Of a stretch of DNA of 64,000 nt, positions 19,878 through 29,205 are shown in pieces (positions within the stretch are counted from its first letter, which is position 1; every line of letters starts with the position of its first letter). The DNA is from Gammaproteobacteria bacterium (GTDB taxonomy: Bacteria; Pseudomonadota; Gammaproteobacteria; Steroidobacterales; Woeseiaceae), in NCBI GenBank assembly GCA_024640305.1, contig JAHEFG010000001.1, forward strand, positions 119,943-183,942, in the 5' to 3' direction. A program made the position numbers and the translations under genes. A model generated the notes under the pieces. That model ran no database searches. It was not told the origin of the DNA and saw only the letters and a list, made by a program, of their open reading frames with translations.

Positions 19878-20375
19878 CTAGCTTTCAACCAGCATGACAG
19901 GCTCATCGAGATCATGAGTGTCACAGTTCGGCATATCGGCAGCGCGATCGATGATCAGGAACTCCCGACCCGCTTCGAACGCGATGAGTGGCATATGCCA
20001 GGTGCCACGATGGTAGTTGATCCCCTGGCGTCCGTTGGTTACGAAGGCCCTTAGATCCGACGCGTCCACGCTTTCTTCGGGCGGCGCGACAACCACTACC
20101 ATGCGGCAGGGCGTCAGGGGAACGAACGCCTGGCTGCCGAGCGGGTGACGCTCCACCATATCGATACGCAGCGGCAGGGACGTCGCAACACGGCAACGAG
20201 CGATGCTGACTGCGACCCTGCCATCGTCGTGCATATCAACATTACACAGATCATCGAAACGCTGGAAACGCTCAGCGTTCATCGCCGCAGTACGATCGAC
20301 CGAAGTCTCTATGACATCGCCATAAAGTGCGAATCGTTCGCTGCTAAGTGGCTGCGGTTTAAGTGTAATGGTCAT
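19878..20375 (-). CDS. allA: Ureidoglycolate lyase
   Basis: 165 residues, full length for AllA. It splits (S)-ureidoglycolate into glyoxylate and urea, the last step of the pathway here. Family landmarks are FALYGDVIE near the N-terminus, HPLGSQAFVPL in the middle and NYHRGTWHMPL, which carries active-site residues. Located between alc and guaD with gaps of 3 and 2 bases. It fits directly after allantoicase, which makes its substrate. Confidence 0.94.
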   Translation of the reverse strand: MTITLKPQPLSSERFALYGDVIETSVDRTAAMNAERFQRFDDLCNVDMHDDGRVAVSIARCRVATSLPLRIDMVERHPLGSQAFVPLTPCRMVVVVAPPEESVDASDLRAFVTNGRQGINYHRGTWHMPLIAFEAGREFLIIDRAADMPNCDTHDLDEPVMLVES

Positions 20376-20378
20376 GGT

Positions 20379-21362
20379 CTATTTTTCACCGACAAGTCGA
20401 CCGTACAGGCGTACGCGACTGATGCCACCGTCCGGGTAGATCGATACGCGCACATGGCTTACGGCACCAATGGGCTCGAGCTCGCTTGCGAAGAAATGCT
20501 GCTTGTCCATTGTCAGCCTGGTCTCCGCAAGCAACGATTGCCAGGTACTATCTTCTGTAACGGCTTCTGCGTCGCTGGCAAACATCGCCGCCCCTATCGC
20601 GACCCTGTCCGGGTAATTACCCTTGAAATGTGCGGTATCGACTTCGATCCTCTCAATTTCTCCGGCATGGCCCAGCGCGAGGATTACCCAGTCGTTGCCC
20701 GGCCCGCGCCGTCGTGCTGTTTCCCAGCCATCACCCATGTTAACGCCGCGACCAGCAACATTGAGGTTGTGCATACTGCCGTAGTGTTCGTCACTGCAGG
20801 CGATAGCGCGACCACCGTTTTCGAGCGCGACGAGATCAATAACGCCTGTAGTAGACGGGAACTCCTGTCGGATCTCACCGTATATTCGTAAACGGGCAAT
20901 GCCGCCGTCAGGGTAGATATTCAGGCGCAGGTGCGTCCACGCCTGATCATTATCGACGCCAATGTAGTTGTGGTCGTCTCCCTGCAGTGGCACTTTGGGC
21001 AGAAGCTCAACCCAGCCATCTTCAGGCACGTCGCTGTCGCTCACACACGCGTCTATCGACGCTTCTGGAGGGAAATTGCCGGTAAAAAAACGCGTATCAA
21101 CATCGAAGCCGCGAATGACGCCCGGCAAACCGAGTTTGATGACACAAAAGTCGTGACCCGGTTCGCGCTTGCGACGACTTTCCCAGCCGTCCATCCACTT
21201 GCCATGATCATCGTACTTGTCGTCGATAAATACCGGCTCGTGCGGCTCGATCAAGCGCTCTTTTGCGGCAAAAAATTCATCAGTTGCAAACGTTACACGT
21301 GTCCCCAACCGCGGTTGCTCGAGCTGAATCCACTTGTGGAACGGTTGCCGCTCGCTCGACAT
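20379..21362 (-). CDS. alc: Allantoicase
   Basis: 327 residues with two homologous jelly-roll repeats, each carrying a DGWE(S/T)xRR-like segment and a later YPDGGI(A/S)R(L/V)R(I/L)YG segment, the internal duplication typical of allantoicase. It hydrolyses allantoate to (S)-ureidoglycolate and urea. Its start shares one base with the uraD stop, so translation is coupled. Presence of alc plus allA indicates the urea-yielding branch rather than the ammonia-yielding allantoate amidohydrolase branch. Confidence 0.95.
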   Translation of the reverse strand: MSSERQPFHKWIQLEQPRLGTRVTFATDEFFAAKERLIEPHEPVFIDDKYDDHGKWMDGWESRRKREPGHDFCVIKLGLPGVIRGFDVDTRFFTGNFPPEASIDACVSDSDVPEDGWVELLPKVPLQGDDHNYIGVDNDQAWTHLRLNIYPDGGIARLRIYGEIRQEFPSTTGVIDLVALENGGRAIACSDEHYGSMHNLNVAGRGVNMGDGWETARRRGPGNDWVILALGHAGEIERIEVDTAHFKGNYPDRVAIGAAMFASDAEAVTEDSTWQSLLAETRLTMDKQHFFASELEPIGAVSHVRVSIYPDGGISRVRLYGRLVGEK

Positions 21363-21853
21363 CAGCCTACCTCCATCGATCGCAGGCGCAGGCGAGCAAT
21401 CTTGTGGATTTCGGCCAGCGCGGTTTCGAACTCCGTCGCCGGGTCATTCTCCAGCCGGTCAGAGAACGCACCAAGAATTTCTTCGCGACTGCTGTTCTTG
21501 ACAGCCATTACAAACGGGAAACCGAATTTTTCGTGATAGGCCGTGTTCAGCGTTTGGAATCGTTCATATTCGTCAGTGGAGCATCGATCCAGTCCGGCGC
21601 TGGCCTGTTCGCTCGTCGACTCTTCGGTCAGCTCGCCGGCCACCTGGGCTTTGCCGGCGAGATCGGGATGTGCGCGAATCAACTCCAGTTGCTTAGACCT
21701 GGATGCATTGTCGACGCAATCGGCCATAAGCTCTGCGAGCTTCTCGATGTCATCGATCTCGGTCGTAACCGAACCGGCTTCCTCCGCGACCCAGGCTGAA
21801 TGCTCGTAAATCGCAGCGAAACGATCAACAAAATCACTGTATTCCAACTTCAT
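21362..21853 (-). CDS. uraD: OHCU decarboxylase
   Basis: 163 residues. It converts 2-oxo-4-hydroxy-4-carboxy-5-ureidoimidazoline to (S)-allantoin. The family signatures include RAHPDLAGKA (catalytic histidine) and the FGFPFVMAVK segment after the ARSKQLELI-type helix. It overlaps puuE upstream and alc downstream by one base each. With uraH at the head of the operon it keeps allantoin formation stereospecific and fast. Confidence 0.95.
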   Translation of the reverse strand: MKLEYSDFVDRFAAIYEHSAWVAEEAGSVTTEIDDIEKLAELMADCVDNASRSKQLELIRAHPDLAGKAQVAGELTEESTSEQASAGLDRCSTDEYERFQTLNTAYHEKFGFPFVMAVKNSSREEILGAFSDRLENDPATEFETALAEIHKIARLRLRSMEVG

Positions 21854-22758
21854 CAGGAGTCCGCCGGAAAGTGTCTGCGCCAGTGATTGGCAATATCAAT
21901 GCGGCGCGCAACCCAGACATCGTCCTGAGCCACAACGTAGTCAATGAATCTCGCCACGGCTGCCGCACGCCCGGGGTGACCGGCGATGCGGCAATGTAAA
22001 CCTACGGACATCATGCGCGACCCTTCCGCATACAACACATCGAAGGAATCCTTCAGATAGTCGAAAAACTGCTGCCCCGAATTAAATCCCTGGGCTGTCG
22101 TGAAACGCATATCGTTGACGTCGAGTGTATAGGGCACCATCAGCTGCGGTGTTGCCTGCGTATAGTCCCAGTAGGGCAAGTCGTCGGCGTAGCAATCGGC
22201 GTTATAAACGAAGCCACCCTCCTCGGCCACGAGGCGGTGGCTTTGTGGACTGCAACGGCCCAGATACCAGCCCAATGGCCGCTCGCCCGTTACGCGCGTA
22301 TGAATTTCGATGGCTTTTGCCAGGTGCTCGCGTTCAATGTCCGCGGCGACACTTTGGTAGTCGATCCAACGATAACCGTGGCTTGCGATTTCCCACTCGG
22401 CCTCCTGCATTGCCGCCACAACACCAGGGTTGCGCTCGAGCGCCATGGCGACGCCAAATACCGTGACGGGGAGACCCGCGCTGGTAAAAAGCCTGTGCAA
22501 GCGCCAGAACCCGGCCCTGGCCCCATACTCATAGAGCGACTCCATATTCATATGACGTTGCTCGTGAATCGGCTCGGCCGCCACGATTTCGGACAAGAAG
22601 GCCTCCGATGCCGGGTCACCATGCAGCACACAATTCTCAGCGCCTTCCTCGTAGTTGATGACGAACTGCACTGCGATGCGCGCACCACCAGGCCATCGGG
22701 CGTCTGGGATTTGTTTGCCGTAGCCGCACAAATCTCTTGGATAAGTGTCGTCAGCCAC
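21853..22758 (-). CDS. puuE: Allantoinase PuuE (polysaccharide-deacetylase type)
   Basis: About 301 residues with the NodB/polysaccharide deacetylase fold rather than the amidohydrolase fold of AllB. Conserved pieces are YPRDLCGYG, IAVQFVINYEEGAEN, ASHGYRWIDYQ and GWYLGRCSPQS. It hydrolyses allantoin to allantoate. I start it at GTG 22758, one base overlapping the puuD stop (TAGTG) with a G-rich ribosome site upstream; an ATG at 22785 would add nine unconserved residues. Confidence 0.93.
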   Translation of the reverse strand: MADDTYPRDLCGYGKQIPDARWPGGARIAVQFVINYEEGAENCVLHGDPASEAFLSEIVAAEPIHEQRHMNMESLYEYGARAGFWRLHRLFTSAGLPVTVFGVAMALERNPGVVAAMQEAEWEIASHGYRWIDYQSVAADIEREHLAKAIEIHTRVTGERPLGWYLGRCSPQSHRLVAEEGGFVYNADCYADDLPYWDYTQATPQLMVPYTLDVNDMRFTTAQGFNSGQQFFDYLKDSFDVLYAEGSRMMSVGLHCRIAGHPGRAAAVARFIDYVVAQDDVWVARRIDIANHWRRHFPADS

Positions 22759-23945
22759 TAAAGCCCCCCACCTGACTCGAACCAACGTCCAATCACATCG
22801 CGCTCTTCCTCACTGATGCCTGTCAGGTTGCCGATCGGCATGGAGCGATTCAAAACTGTCTGCTGGTGGATCCGCAGCGCCTCGGCAACGATCTGCGCAT
22901 CGGTATCCAGAGCGACGCCGGCCGGGGCCGCGGTAAACGCAGGATGTGTCGGAGTTTCAGAATGACAGGGCATGCATCGATTCTGCACCACGGCGCGAAC
23001 ATCGTCGAATGTTACAGCGGCGCCGGATTGGCCACCCGGTCGCGGCGCGATCATTACCGCGACACCGACAAGAATCACTGCGGCCATGACAACTGGCAGT
23101 AGTGATGCCCTGCCTTTATGGCGAGCGACAAAATATATGCGAATCAACGCACCGGCCAGCGCAATTGCGATCAGGATGGCCCAGTTGTATTCGTGGTTGT
23201 AGGTAACCGCGAAGTGATTGCTCGTCATGACGAACAAAACGGGCAGCGTGAAATAGGTGTTATGGACCGAGCGTTGTTTCGCTCGAATGCCGTCCCAGGG
23301 ATCTGGCGTTTCACCACGCCCGGCGGCATCTACCATCCTTCTCTGCCCGGGTATGATGACAAAAAACACATTCGCGACCATGATCGTTCCGAGCACGACA
23401 CCGAAATGGATGTACGCACCTCGGCCACCAAACAACTGGCACAGACCCCAGGCGAGCAAAGACACAAGGGCCAACAACACACCGGCAAACACTTTTTCGT
23501 TGCTGCTCAGGCGCGACTTGCACAGCAGATCGTAAATAATCCAGCCACCTGCGATAAATGCAGCCGCAAGGCCGACAGCAAGCAGCGGCGACAGCTCGGC
23601 AACCGCAGGATCAATCAAATAAACCTCGGCGCCGTACCAATAGACCACGACAAGCAGGAACATGCCGGACAACCAGGTCGAATATGCCTCCCATTTGAAC
23701 CAGTGCAATGTGTCTGGAATAACCTGGGGTGCGACGCGGTATTTCTGTGCGTGATAAAAGCCTCCGCCATGAACAGACCAAAGCTCGCCGCCCACGCCTT
23801 TTTCATCGTCGGCCGGTAATGCCGGTGCCTCGAGATGATTGTCGAGCCAGACAAAATAGAATGACGAGCCTATCCACGCGACACCGGTGATGAAATGCAC
23901 CCATCGCGCGAGCAGGTTGAGCCAGTCAACAAAATACGCTTCCAT
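22758..23945 (-). CDS. puuD: Membrane urate oxidase PuuD with cytochrome c domain
   Basis: 395 residues. The N-terminal ~280 form the membrane urate hydroxylase domain (WVHFITGVAWIGSSFYF, then several more membrane segments). The C-terminal ~100 carry a cytochrome c motif CMPCH and a distal methionine region (NRSMPIGN). PuuD oxidises urate to 5-hydroxyisourate and passes electrons to the respiratory chain, so no hydrogen peroxide is made, unlike cofactor-free uricase. It lies between xdhC and puuE. Confidence 0.95.
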   Translation of the reverse strand: MEAYFVDWLNLLARWVHFITGVAWIGSSFYFVWLDNHLEAPALPADDEKGVGGELWSVHGGGFYHAQKYRVAPQVIPDTLHWFKWEAYSTWLSGMFLLVVVYWYGAEVYLIDPAVAELSPLLAVGLAAAFIAGGWIIYDLLCKSRLSSNEKVFAGVLLALVSLLAWGLCQLFGGRGAYIHFGVVLGTIMVANVFFVIIPGQRRMVDAAGRGETPDPWDGIRAKQRSVHNTYFTLPVLFVMTSNHFAVTYNHEYNWAILIAIALAGALIRIYFVARHKGRASLLPVVMAAVILVGVAVMIAPRPGGQSGAAVTFDDVRAVVQNRCMPCHSETPTHPAFTAAPAGVALDTDAQIVAEALRIHQQTVLNRSMPIGNLTGISEEERDVIGRWFESGGGL

Positions 23946-23950
23946 GCTGT

Positions 23951-24997
23951 TTACTGCCTGATGGGAAGAACGTTGTCAGGATACGCTGTACCGCCACGGA
24001 GCGCCGTTCGTTCGTATGCCTGCAACAGCTCGGCCGCGGCCGAAACGGCAATCTCCGCGGGCTTCTTGCCGCTGATTCCATCGACGCCAATCGGGCAAAC
24101 GAGGTTTTCCAGGACAACTTGCGGCATGCCTTGCTCGCGGTAACGTTTCTCGAAGCGACGCCGCTTGGACACGGAGCCGATCAAGCCGCAATACGCCGCA
24201 TCCCCGCGACGGAGAATCCGATCACAGATTTCGAAATCGATGGCATGGCTGTGGGTCATGACGACGTAACAACTGCCAGGCGGCATAGCTGCAACCTCCA
24301 ACGCAGGTGCACCGCTTTCAATTGCACGCACGTTCGACGGCGTGTTGCGAAAGATATTGCGGCGACTGTCGATCCAGCGAATATTGCAATCCAGACTCGA
24401 TAACGACGCCACTACCGCGGATCCGACATGACCCGCACCGAATACCGCAATATTGAAGTTACTTGCGACGACCGGCTCGACAAACCAGTCGTCGACACGA
24501 CACGCGCTGTTGCAGTCTGCAAGAACTGCTCGTGTTGATTCCAGGACGACCGCTGACAGGTTTTCACTGTCACTGCCAAACTGACTGTCCGCAGTTACGA
24601 CAAACTTCTGCGCAGCAGCATCAATGGCGGTCACAATGGCCGCTGGCTCACGCTGTCCGTGCAAACCACGTATGACCTGCAACCAGCCAGGCAAGCCATT
24701 GGAAATAGGTTCGAACAGGATATCTACCACACCACCACAGCATTGACCCATTGAAGCGCCGAGCGGGAATCTTCGCAGCGTTGCCTGCTCTTCGGCGTCG
24801 AGCAGGTCGGCCGCAATTCGAGTGCATTGATACTCGAGCTGCCCTCCACCTATCGTCCCAACTGTCGAGTTGCTCGTAACGATCATTTTCGCGCCTACCT
24901 CGCGCGGCGACGATCCTCGACTACCGGCGACAGTGACCAACACTACGCGTTCCCCGGCCGCCGTAATATCGCAAAGCTCGTCGATCCACTCGTTCAT
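23951..24997 (-). CDS. xdhC: Xanthine dehydrogenase accessory protein XdhC
   Basis: 348 residues. The N-terminal XdhC/CoxI domain has VTVAGSRGSSPREVGAKM and MGQCCGG; the C-terminal part is a Rossmann-type domain with FGAGHVGSAV. XdhC binds molybdenum cofactor, supports its sulfuration and inserts it into the XdhB subunit. Its start overlaps the xdhB stop by 4 bases, the usual arrangement. Not itself part of the finished enzyme. Confidence 0.93.
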   Translation of the reverse strand: MNEWIDELCDITAAGERVVLVTVAGSRGSSPREVGAKMIVTSNSTVGTIGGGQLEYQCTRIAADLLDAEEQATLRRFPLGASMGQCCGGVVDILFEPISNGLPGWLQVIRGLHGQREPAAIVTAIDAAAQKFVVTADSQFGSDSENLSAVVLESTRAVLADCNSACRVDDWFVEPVVASNFNIAVFGAGHVGSAVVASLSSLDCNIRWIDSRRNIFRNTPSNVRAIESGAPALEVAAMPPGSCYVVMTHSHAIDFEICDRILRRGDAAYCGLIGSVSKRRRFEKRYREQGMPQVVLENLVCPIGVDGISGKKPAEIAVSAAAELLQAYERTALRGGTAYPDNVLPIRQ

Positions 24998-27303
24998 GAA
25001 CGGCTGCCATTAATTGCGCGCAGGACTGCTTCCGGCGTCGCCGGGGCCTGCAGGTCGGGCAACGGCCTGTCTGCGCTCGCAATCGCGTCGCGAATTGCGT
25101 GGAACGCGGAAATACCGAGCATCAAAGGTGGTTCGCCGACGGCCTTCGAGCGGTAAATAGTGTCTTCACGGTTGGCAGAATTACTGAGCAAAGTAACGTT
25201 GAATTGCTGCGCTACATCCGAGCTGGTAGGAATCTTGTAGGTCGATGGCGCATGCGTGGTCAAATGACCAGACTCGCTCCAGCAAAGCTCTTCCGACGTC
25301 AGCCAGCCTGCACCCTGAACGAATGCACCTTCAATCTGGCCAAGGTCGACAGCGGGATTCAGCGAGTCTCCGCAGTCGTGCACGATGTCAACGCGGAGCA
25401 GTCGATGCTCCCCGGTCAAGGAATCGACAACAACTTCCGAAACCGCTGCGCCGTAAGCGAAATAGAAGAACGGGCGACCACTGAAAGTTTCGCGGTCATA
25501 GTGAATTTTCGGTGTCTTGTAGAATCCCGTTGCCGACAACGACACCCTGTCCAACCATGCCAGTTGCACCAACTCCGCAAAGCTCAGCGTCTTCTCGCCA
25601 ACTGTCACAACGTTGTCATGAAAACTGACCGTGGCCTCATTCACTGAGAAGTGCCGTGCAGCAAATTCGGTCAGGCGGGTGCGGATTTTTGCGGCCGCGA
25701 TCTGCGCCGCCTTGCCATTCATATCAGATCCGCTGGAAGCCGCCGTTGCCGATGCATTCGGTACCTTGCTCGTATCCGACGCCGTTACCCGAATTCGCTC
25801 AATACCGACACCAAGTTCGTCTGCGACAACCTGGGCAACCTTGATGAATAGCCCCTGCCCCATTTCTGTGCCGCCGTGGTTCAAGCGCACCGAACCATCT
25901 TTGTAGACATGCACGAGTGCGCCAGCCTGGTTCAGGTGGGTCGCTGTAAAAGAAATCCCGAATTTTACGGGCGTCATTGCGATGCCGCGCTTCAAGATGG
26001 TGCTGGCAGCATTAAATTCCTGAATTTCCTGCCGACGCGCCGGATAGTCGGCATCCGCCTCGAGTTTGTCGATAATTTCGCCGATGATGTTGTCATCCAG
26101 GGTCTGGCCATACTGCGTAACGTCGCGTTCACCAACTCCGTAGAAGTTTCGCCTGCGCACTGCCAGCGGATCCAGCTGCAGCGTTCGCGCGATGTCGTCC
26201 ATCACGTACTCAATCGCAAACATTCCCTGTGGCCCGCCGAAACCACGAAAAGCTGTTGCTGACGCGGTATTGGTCTTGCAGCGATATGACTTGATGTGCA
26301 CATTTTCAAGAAAGTAAGCGTTGTCGCAATGAAACATTGTGCGGTCGTTCACTGGCCCCGACAGGTCAGCAGAAAACCCGCAACGCGACGCAAACATGAA
26401 ATCAACGCCGCGTATCCGGCCGGTGGCGTCGAAGCCGACGTCGTAATCGATAACGAAGTCATGCCGCTTGCCGGTCATGATCATGTCGTCATCACGGTCC
26501 AGTCGTAATTTGCACGACCGTCCGGTCTTGTGTGCCATTAGCGCTGCAACGCACGCGATAGTCGCGGCCTGACTTTCCTTGCCACCAAATGCGCCACCCA
26601 TGCGGCGGCAAATGCAGACGACGTCTTTGGCCGACCGTCCGGTCGCTTCGGCAACGAGGTGCTGAACCTCATCGGGATGTTGCGTCGAACTGTAGATGAG
26701 CAGACCACCGTCCTCCTGCGGGACGGCCATCGCGATATGCCCTTCCAGATAGAACTGGTCCTGACCGCCGAGATTCAGGCGGCGCTGCAGACGATGCGGC
26801 GCATTTTCGAGCGCTGCGACCGGCTCACCACGTACGAGTGTTTCTGTCGGTAGCACGAAGCTGTCTTTCTCGACGGCCACAAGTGGATCGAGAATCGCCT
26901 CCAGCTTGTCGTAGCTGACTTTTGCGAGTTTCGCGGCCTTGCGCGCCTGGTCTACGGTTTCTGCCGCAACAGCAAATATCGCCTGGCCGGCGAATTCAAC
27001 GATACCCTCAGCAAGGATTGGTTCGTCAGCAATAATCGGACCGCAATTGTTTTCGCCGGGAATATCTGCCGCCAGGCAAACATCAACCACACCGGCCGCG
27101 CCCAATACTTCAGCGAGATCTATCGCGCCGATTCGTGCGTGGGCTTCGCTGCTCATACCGACAGCGACATGTAAAAGGTCACGCGGCTCGGGCAGATCAT
27201 CTGTATACGCAGCCCTGCCACTGACATGCAGGTGAGCGCTATCGTGCGGCAGTGGCTTGCCGACTGCGCGACGCTCGCGTGTCACTCTGTCAGTCGCGGC
27301 CAT
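24994..27303 (-). CDS. xdhB: Xanthine dehydrogenase, molybdopterin-binding subunit
   Basis: About 769 residues. The subunit binds molybdopterin and oxidises hypoxanthine and xanthine to urate. Recognisable parts are SGRAAYTDDLPEP at the N-terminus, RRMGGAFGGKE (MoCo contact), TAFRGFGGPQG, GGTEMGQGL and the C-terminal KAVGEPPLMLG containing the catalytic glutamate. The ATG at 27303 (MAATDRVTRERR) overlaps xdhA by 14 bases; the earlier in-frame start is less conserved. Confidence 0.95.
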   Translation of the reverse strand: MAATDRVTRERRAVGKPLPHDSAHLHVSGRAAYTDDLPEPRDLLHVAVGMSSEAHARIGAIDLAEVLGAAGVVDVCLAADIPGENNCGPIIADEPILAEGIVEFAGQAIFAVAAETVDQARKAAKLAKVSYDKLEAILDPLVAVEKDSFVLPTETLVRGEPVAALENAPHRLQRRLNLGGQDQFYLEGHIAMAVPQEDGGLLIYSSTQHPDEVQHLVAEATGRSAKDVVCICRRMGGAFGGKESQAATIACVAALMAHKTGRSCKLRLDRDDDMIMTGKRHDFVIDYDVGFDATGRIRGVDFMFASRCGFSADLSGPVNDRTMFHCDNAYFLENVHIKSYRCKTNTASATAFRGFGGPQGMFAIEYVMDDIARTLQLDPLAVRRRNFYGVGERDVTQYGQTLDDNIIGEIIDKLEADADYPARRQEIQEFNAASTILKRGIAMTPVKFGISFTATHLNQAGALVHVYKDGSVRLNHGGTEMGQGLFIKVAQVVADELGVGIERIRVTASDTSKVPNASATAASSGSDMNGKAAQIAAAKIRTRLTEFAARHFSVNEATVSFHDNVVTVGEKTLSFAELVQLAWLDRVSLSATGFYKTPKIHYDRETFSGRPFFYFAYGAAVSEVVVDSLTGEHRLLRVDIVHDCGDSLNPAVDLGQIEGAFVQGAGWLTSEELCWSESGHLTTHAPSTYKIPTSSDVAQQFNVTLLSNSANREDTIYRSKAVGEPPLMLGISAFHAIRDAIASADRPLPDLQAPATPEAVLRAINGSRS

Positions 27304-28798
27304 ATGAGTACACCGTCTCTGTGAATTCGCCACAACTTTCGAGATAGAACCGTCGTAACAGATTTTGTGTGGCCTGCAGGCGATAACCTGCCGAGGCTCG
27401 CATGTCCGATATGGGTACGAAGTCGTTCTTCAACGCATTTATTGCCCGACTTACGGTCTCATCATTCCAGCGCCGGCCCACGACTTCTGCCTCGCAGTTG
27501 TAAGCGCGCCTGATGGTCGCTGCCATTCCGCCACAAGCCATACGGAAGGACGCGACTCTGTCATCTTCCAGTTGCAGCCTAAATGCCGTGCAAACCGCGG
27601 AAATGTCCTGATCAAATCGTTTTGACAGCTTGTGGCTGCGAAGCACCGCGTTGCCTTCAGGTAACGGAATGCGAATCCGCTCGATGAACTCGCCCGGTCG
27701 GAGAGCATTCACCTGGTAGTCAATGTAAAACTCGTCGAGTGGTAGCTCACGCGTATCGGAGCCGGAGCGCAACACGAGGGAGGTGCCGACGACCATCAAC
27801 GCGGGCATCGAATCACCTATCGGCGAACCGTTCGCGATATTACCGCCAAGGGTTCCGGCGTTACGTATCGGCGGCGACGCGAATCGTCTGAACAGCTCAT
27901 CGAGATCCGGGTACAGCTCGACAATCACTACCATGGCATTGCTGAGACTAACCGCAGCACCAATCTCGATGTGCGTCGCTGACACATCGAGTACGTTAAG
28001 CGCGTCGACATGCCCGGTGTAAACGACCATATTCAGCTCACGATGTTGCTTGGTTACCCAAAGCCCGATGTCCGTACCACCCGCCAGTACAGTTGCATCA
28101 GGATGCGCAGCCAGAATCTCAGACAACTCGTCGCTACTGGTCGGCGCAAAGAAGGACTTGTCCCGCCCGACCAGCCGGAGACTTTCCTGTCGCCGCAGAC
28201 CCTGCAGTCGCTCGACGCGCTGCACCGGTTTTGTTTGCCTGCCAAATGGTTGACGCAACCAGTCATCACCGGGCATGACGTTCTGGACAGATTGGGCCGC
28301 ATCTACAATCGGTCGATATCCCGTGCAGCGACACAGGTTTCCGGCCAGCGCATCATCGATTTCCCGCCGTGTCGGGTTGGCATTGGTCTTGTACAGTGCG
28401 AATAGCGACATAACGAAGCCGGGCGTACAAAAACCACACTGTGATGCATGGCAGTCAACCATCGCCTTTTGCACAGGATGCAACTCGCCACCTGCATCGA
28501 GGCTCTCAACTGTGATGAGTTCTTTACCATCGAGCGTGGGCAAGAACTGTATGCAGGAGTTGATCGCCCGAATGGACAGGTCGTCACCGTCTCGGTTTAG
28601 CTCGGCAAGCACAACAGTACAAGCACCGCAATCACCTTCGGCGCAACCCTCTTTCGTACCGGTTCGATAAATATCTTCGCGGAGGAATTGCAGCACGGTC
28701 CGGGTAGGATCAACGTTGCTAATTTCAATTATCTCGCCATCAAGCACAAACCGAATTTTGTCGGGCTGTTCGTTGAGTACAGAGGCATGGTCGCTCAT
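27290..28798 (-). CDS. xdhA: Xanthine dehydrogenase, FeS/FAD subunit
   Basis: About 502 residues with three parts: a plant-type 2Fe-2S domain (GCAEGDCGACTVVL), a second helical 2Fe-2S domain (CGFCTPGF and GNLCRCTGYRPI), and an FAD domain of CO-dehydrogenase type (VLAGGTDIG, IRNAGTLGGNIANGSPIGD). It takes electrons from the molybdenum site to NAD+. Chosen start is ATG 28798; a TTG at 28807 is possible. It begins six bases past the uraH stop. Confidence 0.95.
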   Translation of the reverse strand: MSDHASVLNEQPDKIRFVLDGEIIEISNVDPTRTVLQFLREDIYRTGTKEGCAEGDCGACTVVLAELNRDGDDLSIRAINSCIQFLPTLDGKELITVESLDAGGELHPVQKAMVDCHASQCGFCTPGFVMSLFALYKTNANPTRREIDDALAGNLCRCTGYRPIVDAAQSVQNVMPGDDWLRQPFGRQTKPVQRVERLQGLRRQESLRLVGRDKSFFAPTSSDELSEILAAHPDATVLAGGTDIGLWVTKQHRELNMVVYTGHVDALNVLDVSATHIEIGAAVSLSNAMVVIVELYPDLDELFRRFASPPIRNAGTLGGNIANGSPIGDSMPALMVVGTSLVLRSGSDTRELPLDEFYIDYQVNALRPGEFIERIRIPLPEGNAVLRSHKLSKRFDQDISAVCTAFRLQLEDDRVASFRMACGGMAATIRRAYNCEAEVVGRRWNDETVSRAINALKNDFVPISDMRASAGYRLQATQNLLRRFYLESCGEFTETVYSYGRD

Positions 28799-28803
28799 GG
28801 CGT

Positions 28804-29154
28804 TCAACTACCCCTGTATGTCGAGTAACTCCAGGGCGATACAAGCAGTGGTATGTGGTAGTGCTGATCTGCAGCAATTGAGAAGCGAATAACAACAGTA
28901 TCAAGAAATGCAGGCTGCCCTGTCTCGATGCCCTGCGATCTAAAGTAAGTTCCGATATCGAATTCGAGCTCGTAGGTTCCTGCCTGCATTGCATCACCCT
29001 CAAGCAGGGGGGCTTGCGCACGACCGTCCTGATTGCTGCTTACCGATGATTTCAAGACGCGCTCGTTGTCAAGTGCGTAGAGGCGGATAGCGACGTTTGC
29101 GGCAGGAACACCGTTCGCTGTATCCAGAATGTGCGTGGTCAACCGTCCCATCAT
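28804..29154 (-). CDS. uraH: 5-Hydroxyisourate hydrolase
   Basis: 116 residues, transthyretin-like. It hydrolyses 5-hydroxyisourate, the product of PuuD, to OHCU for UraD. Diagnostic ends are LTTHILDTANGVPA and the C-terminal tetrapeptide YRGS; the central HYHIPLL carries an active-site histidine. First gene of the purine operon; the promoter must lie in the 51 bases before it or further upstream. No signal peptide, so cytoplasmic. Confidence 0.95.
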   Translation of the reverse strand: MMGRLTTHILDTANGVPAANVAIRLYALDNERVLKSSVSSNQDGRAQAPLLEGDAMQAGTYELEFDIGTYFRSQGIETGQPAFLDTVVIRFSIAADQHYHIPLLVSPWSYSTYRGS

Positions 29155-29205
29155 TTCCCCTGAGCTAGTGCGCTGTATCGGCTGTCGGCATTATACGGCT
29201 CTGAA

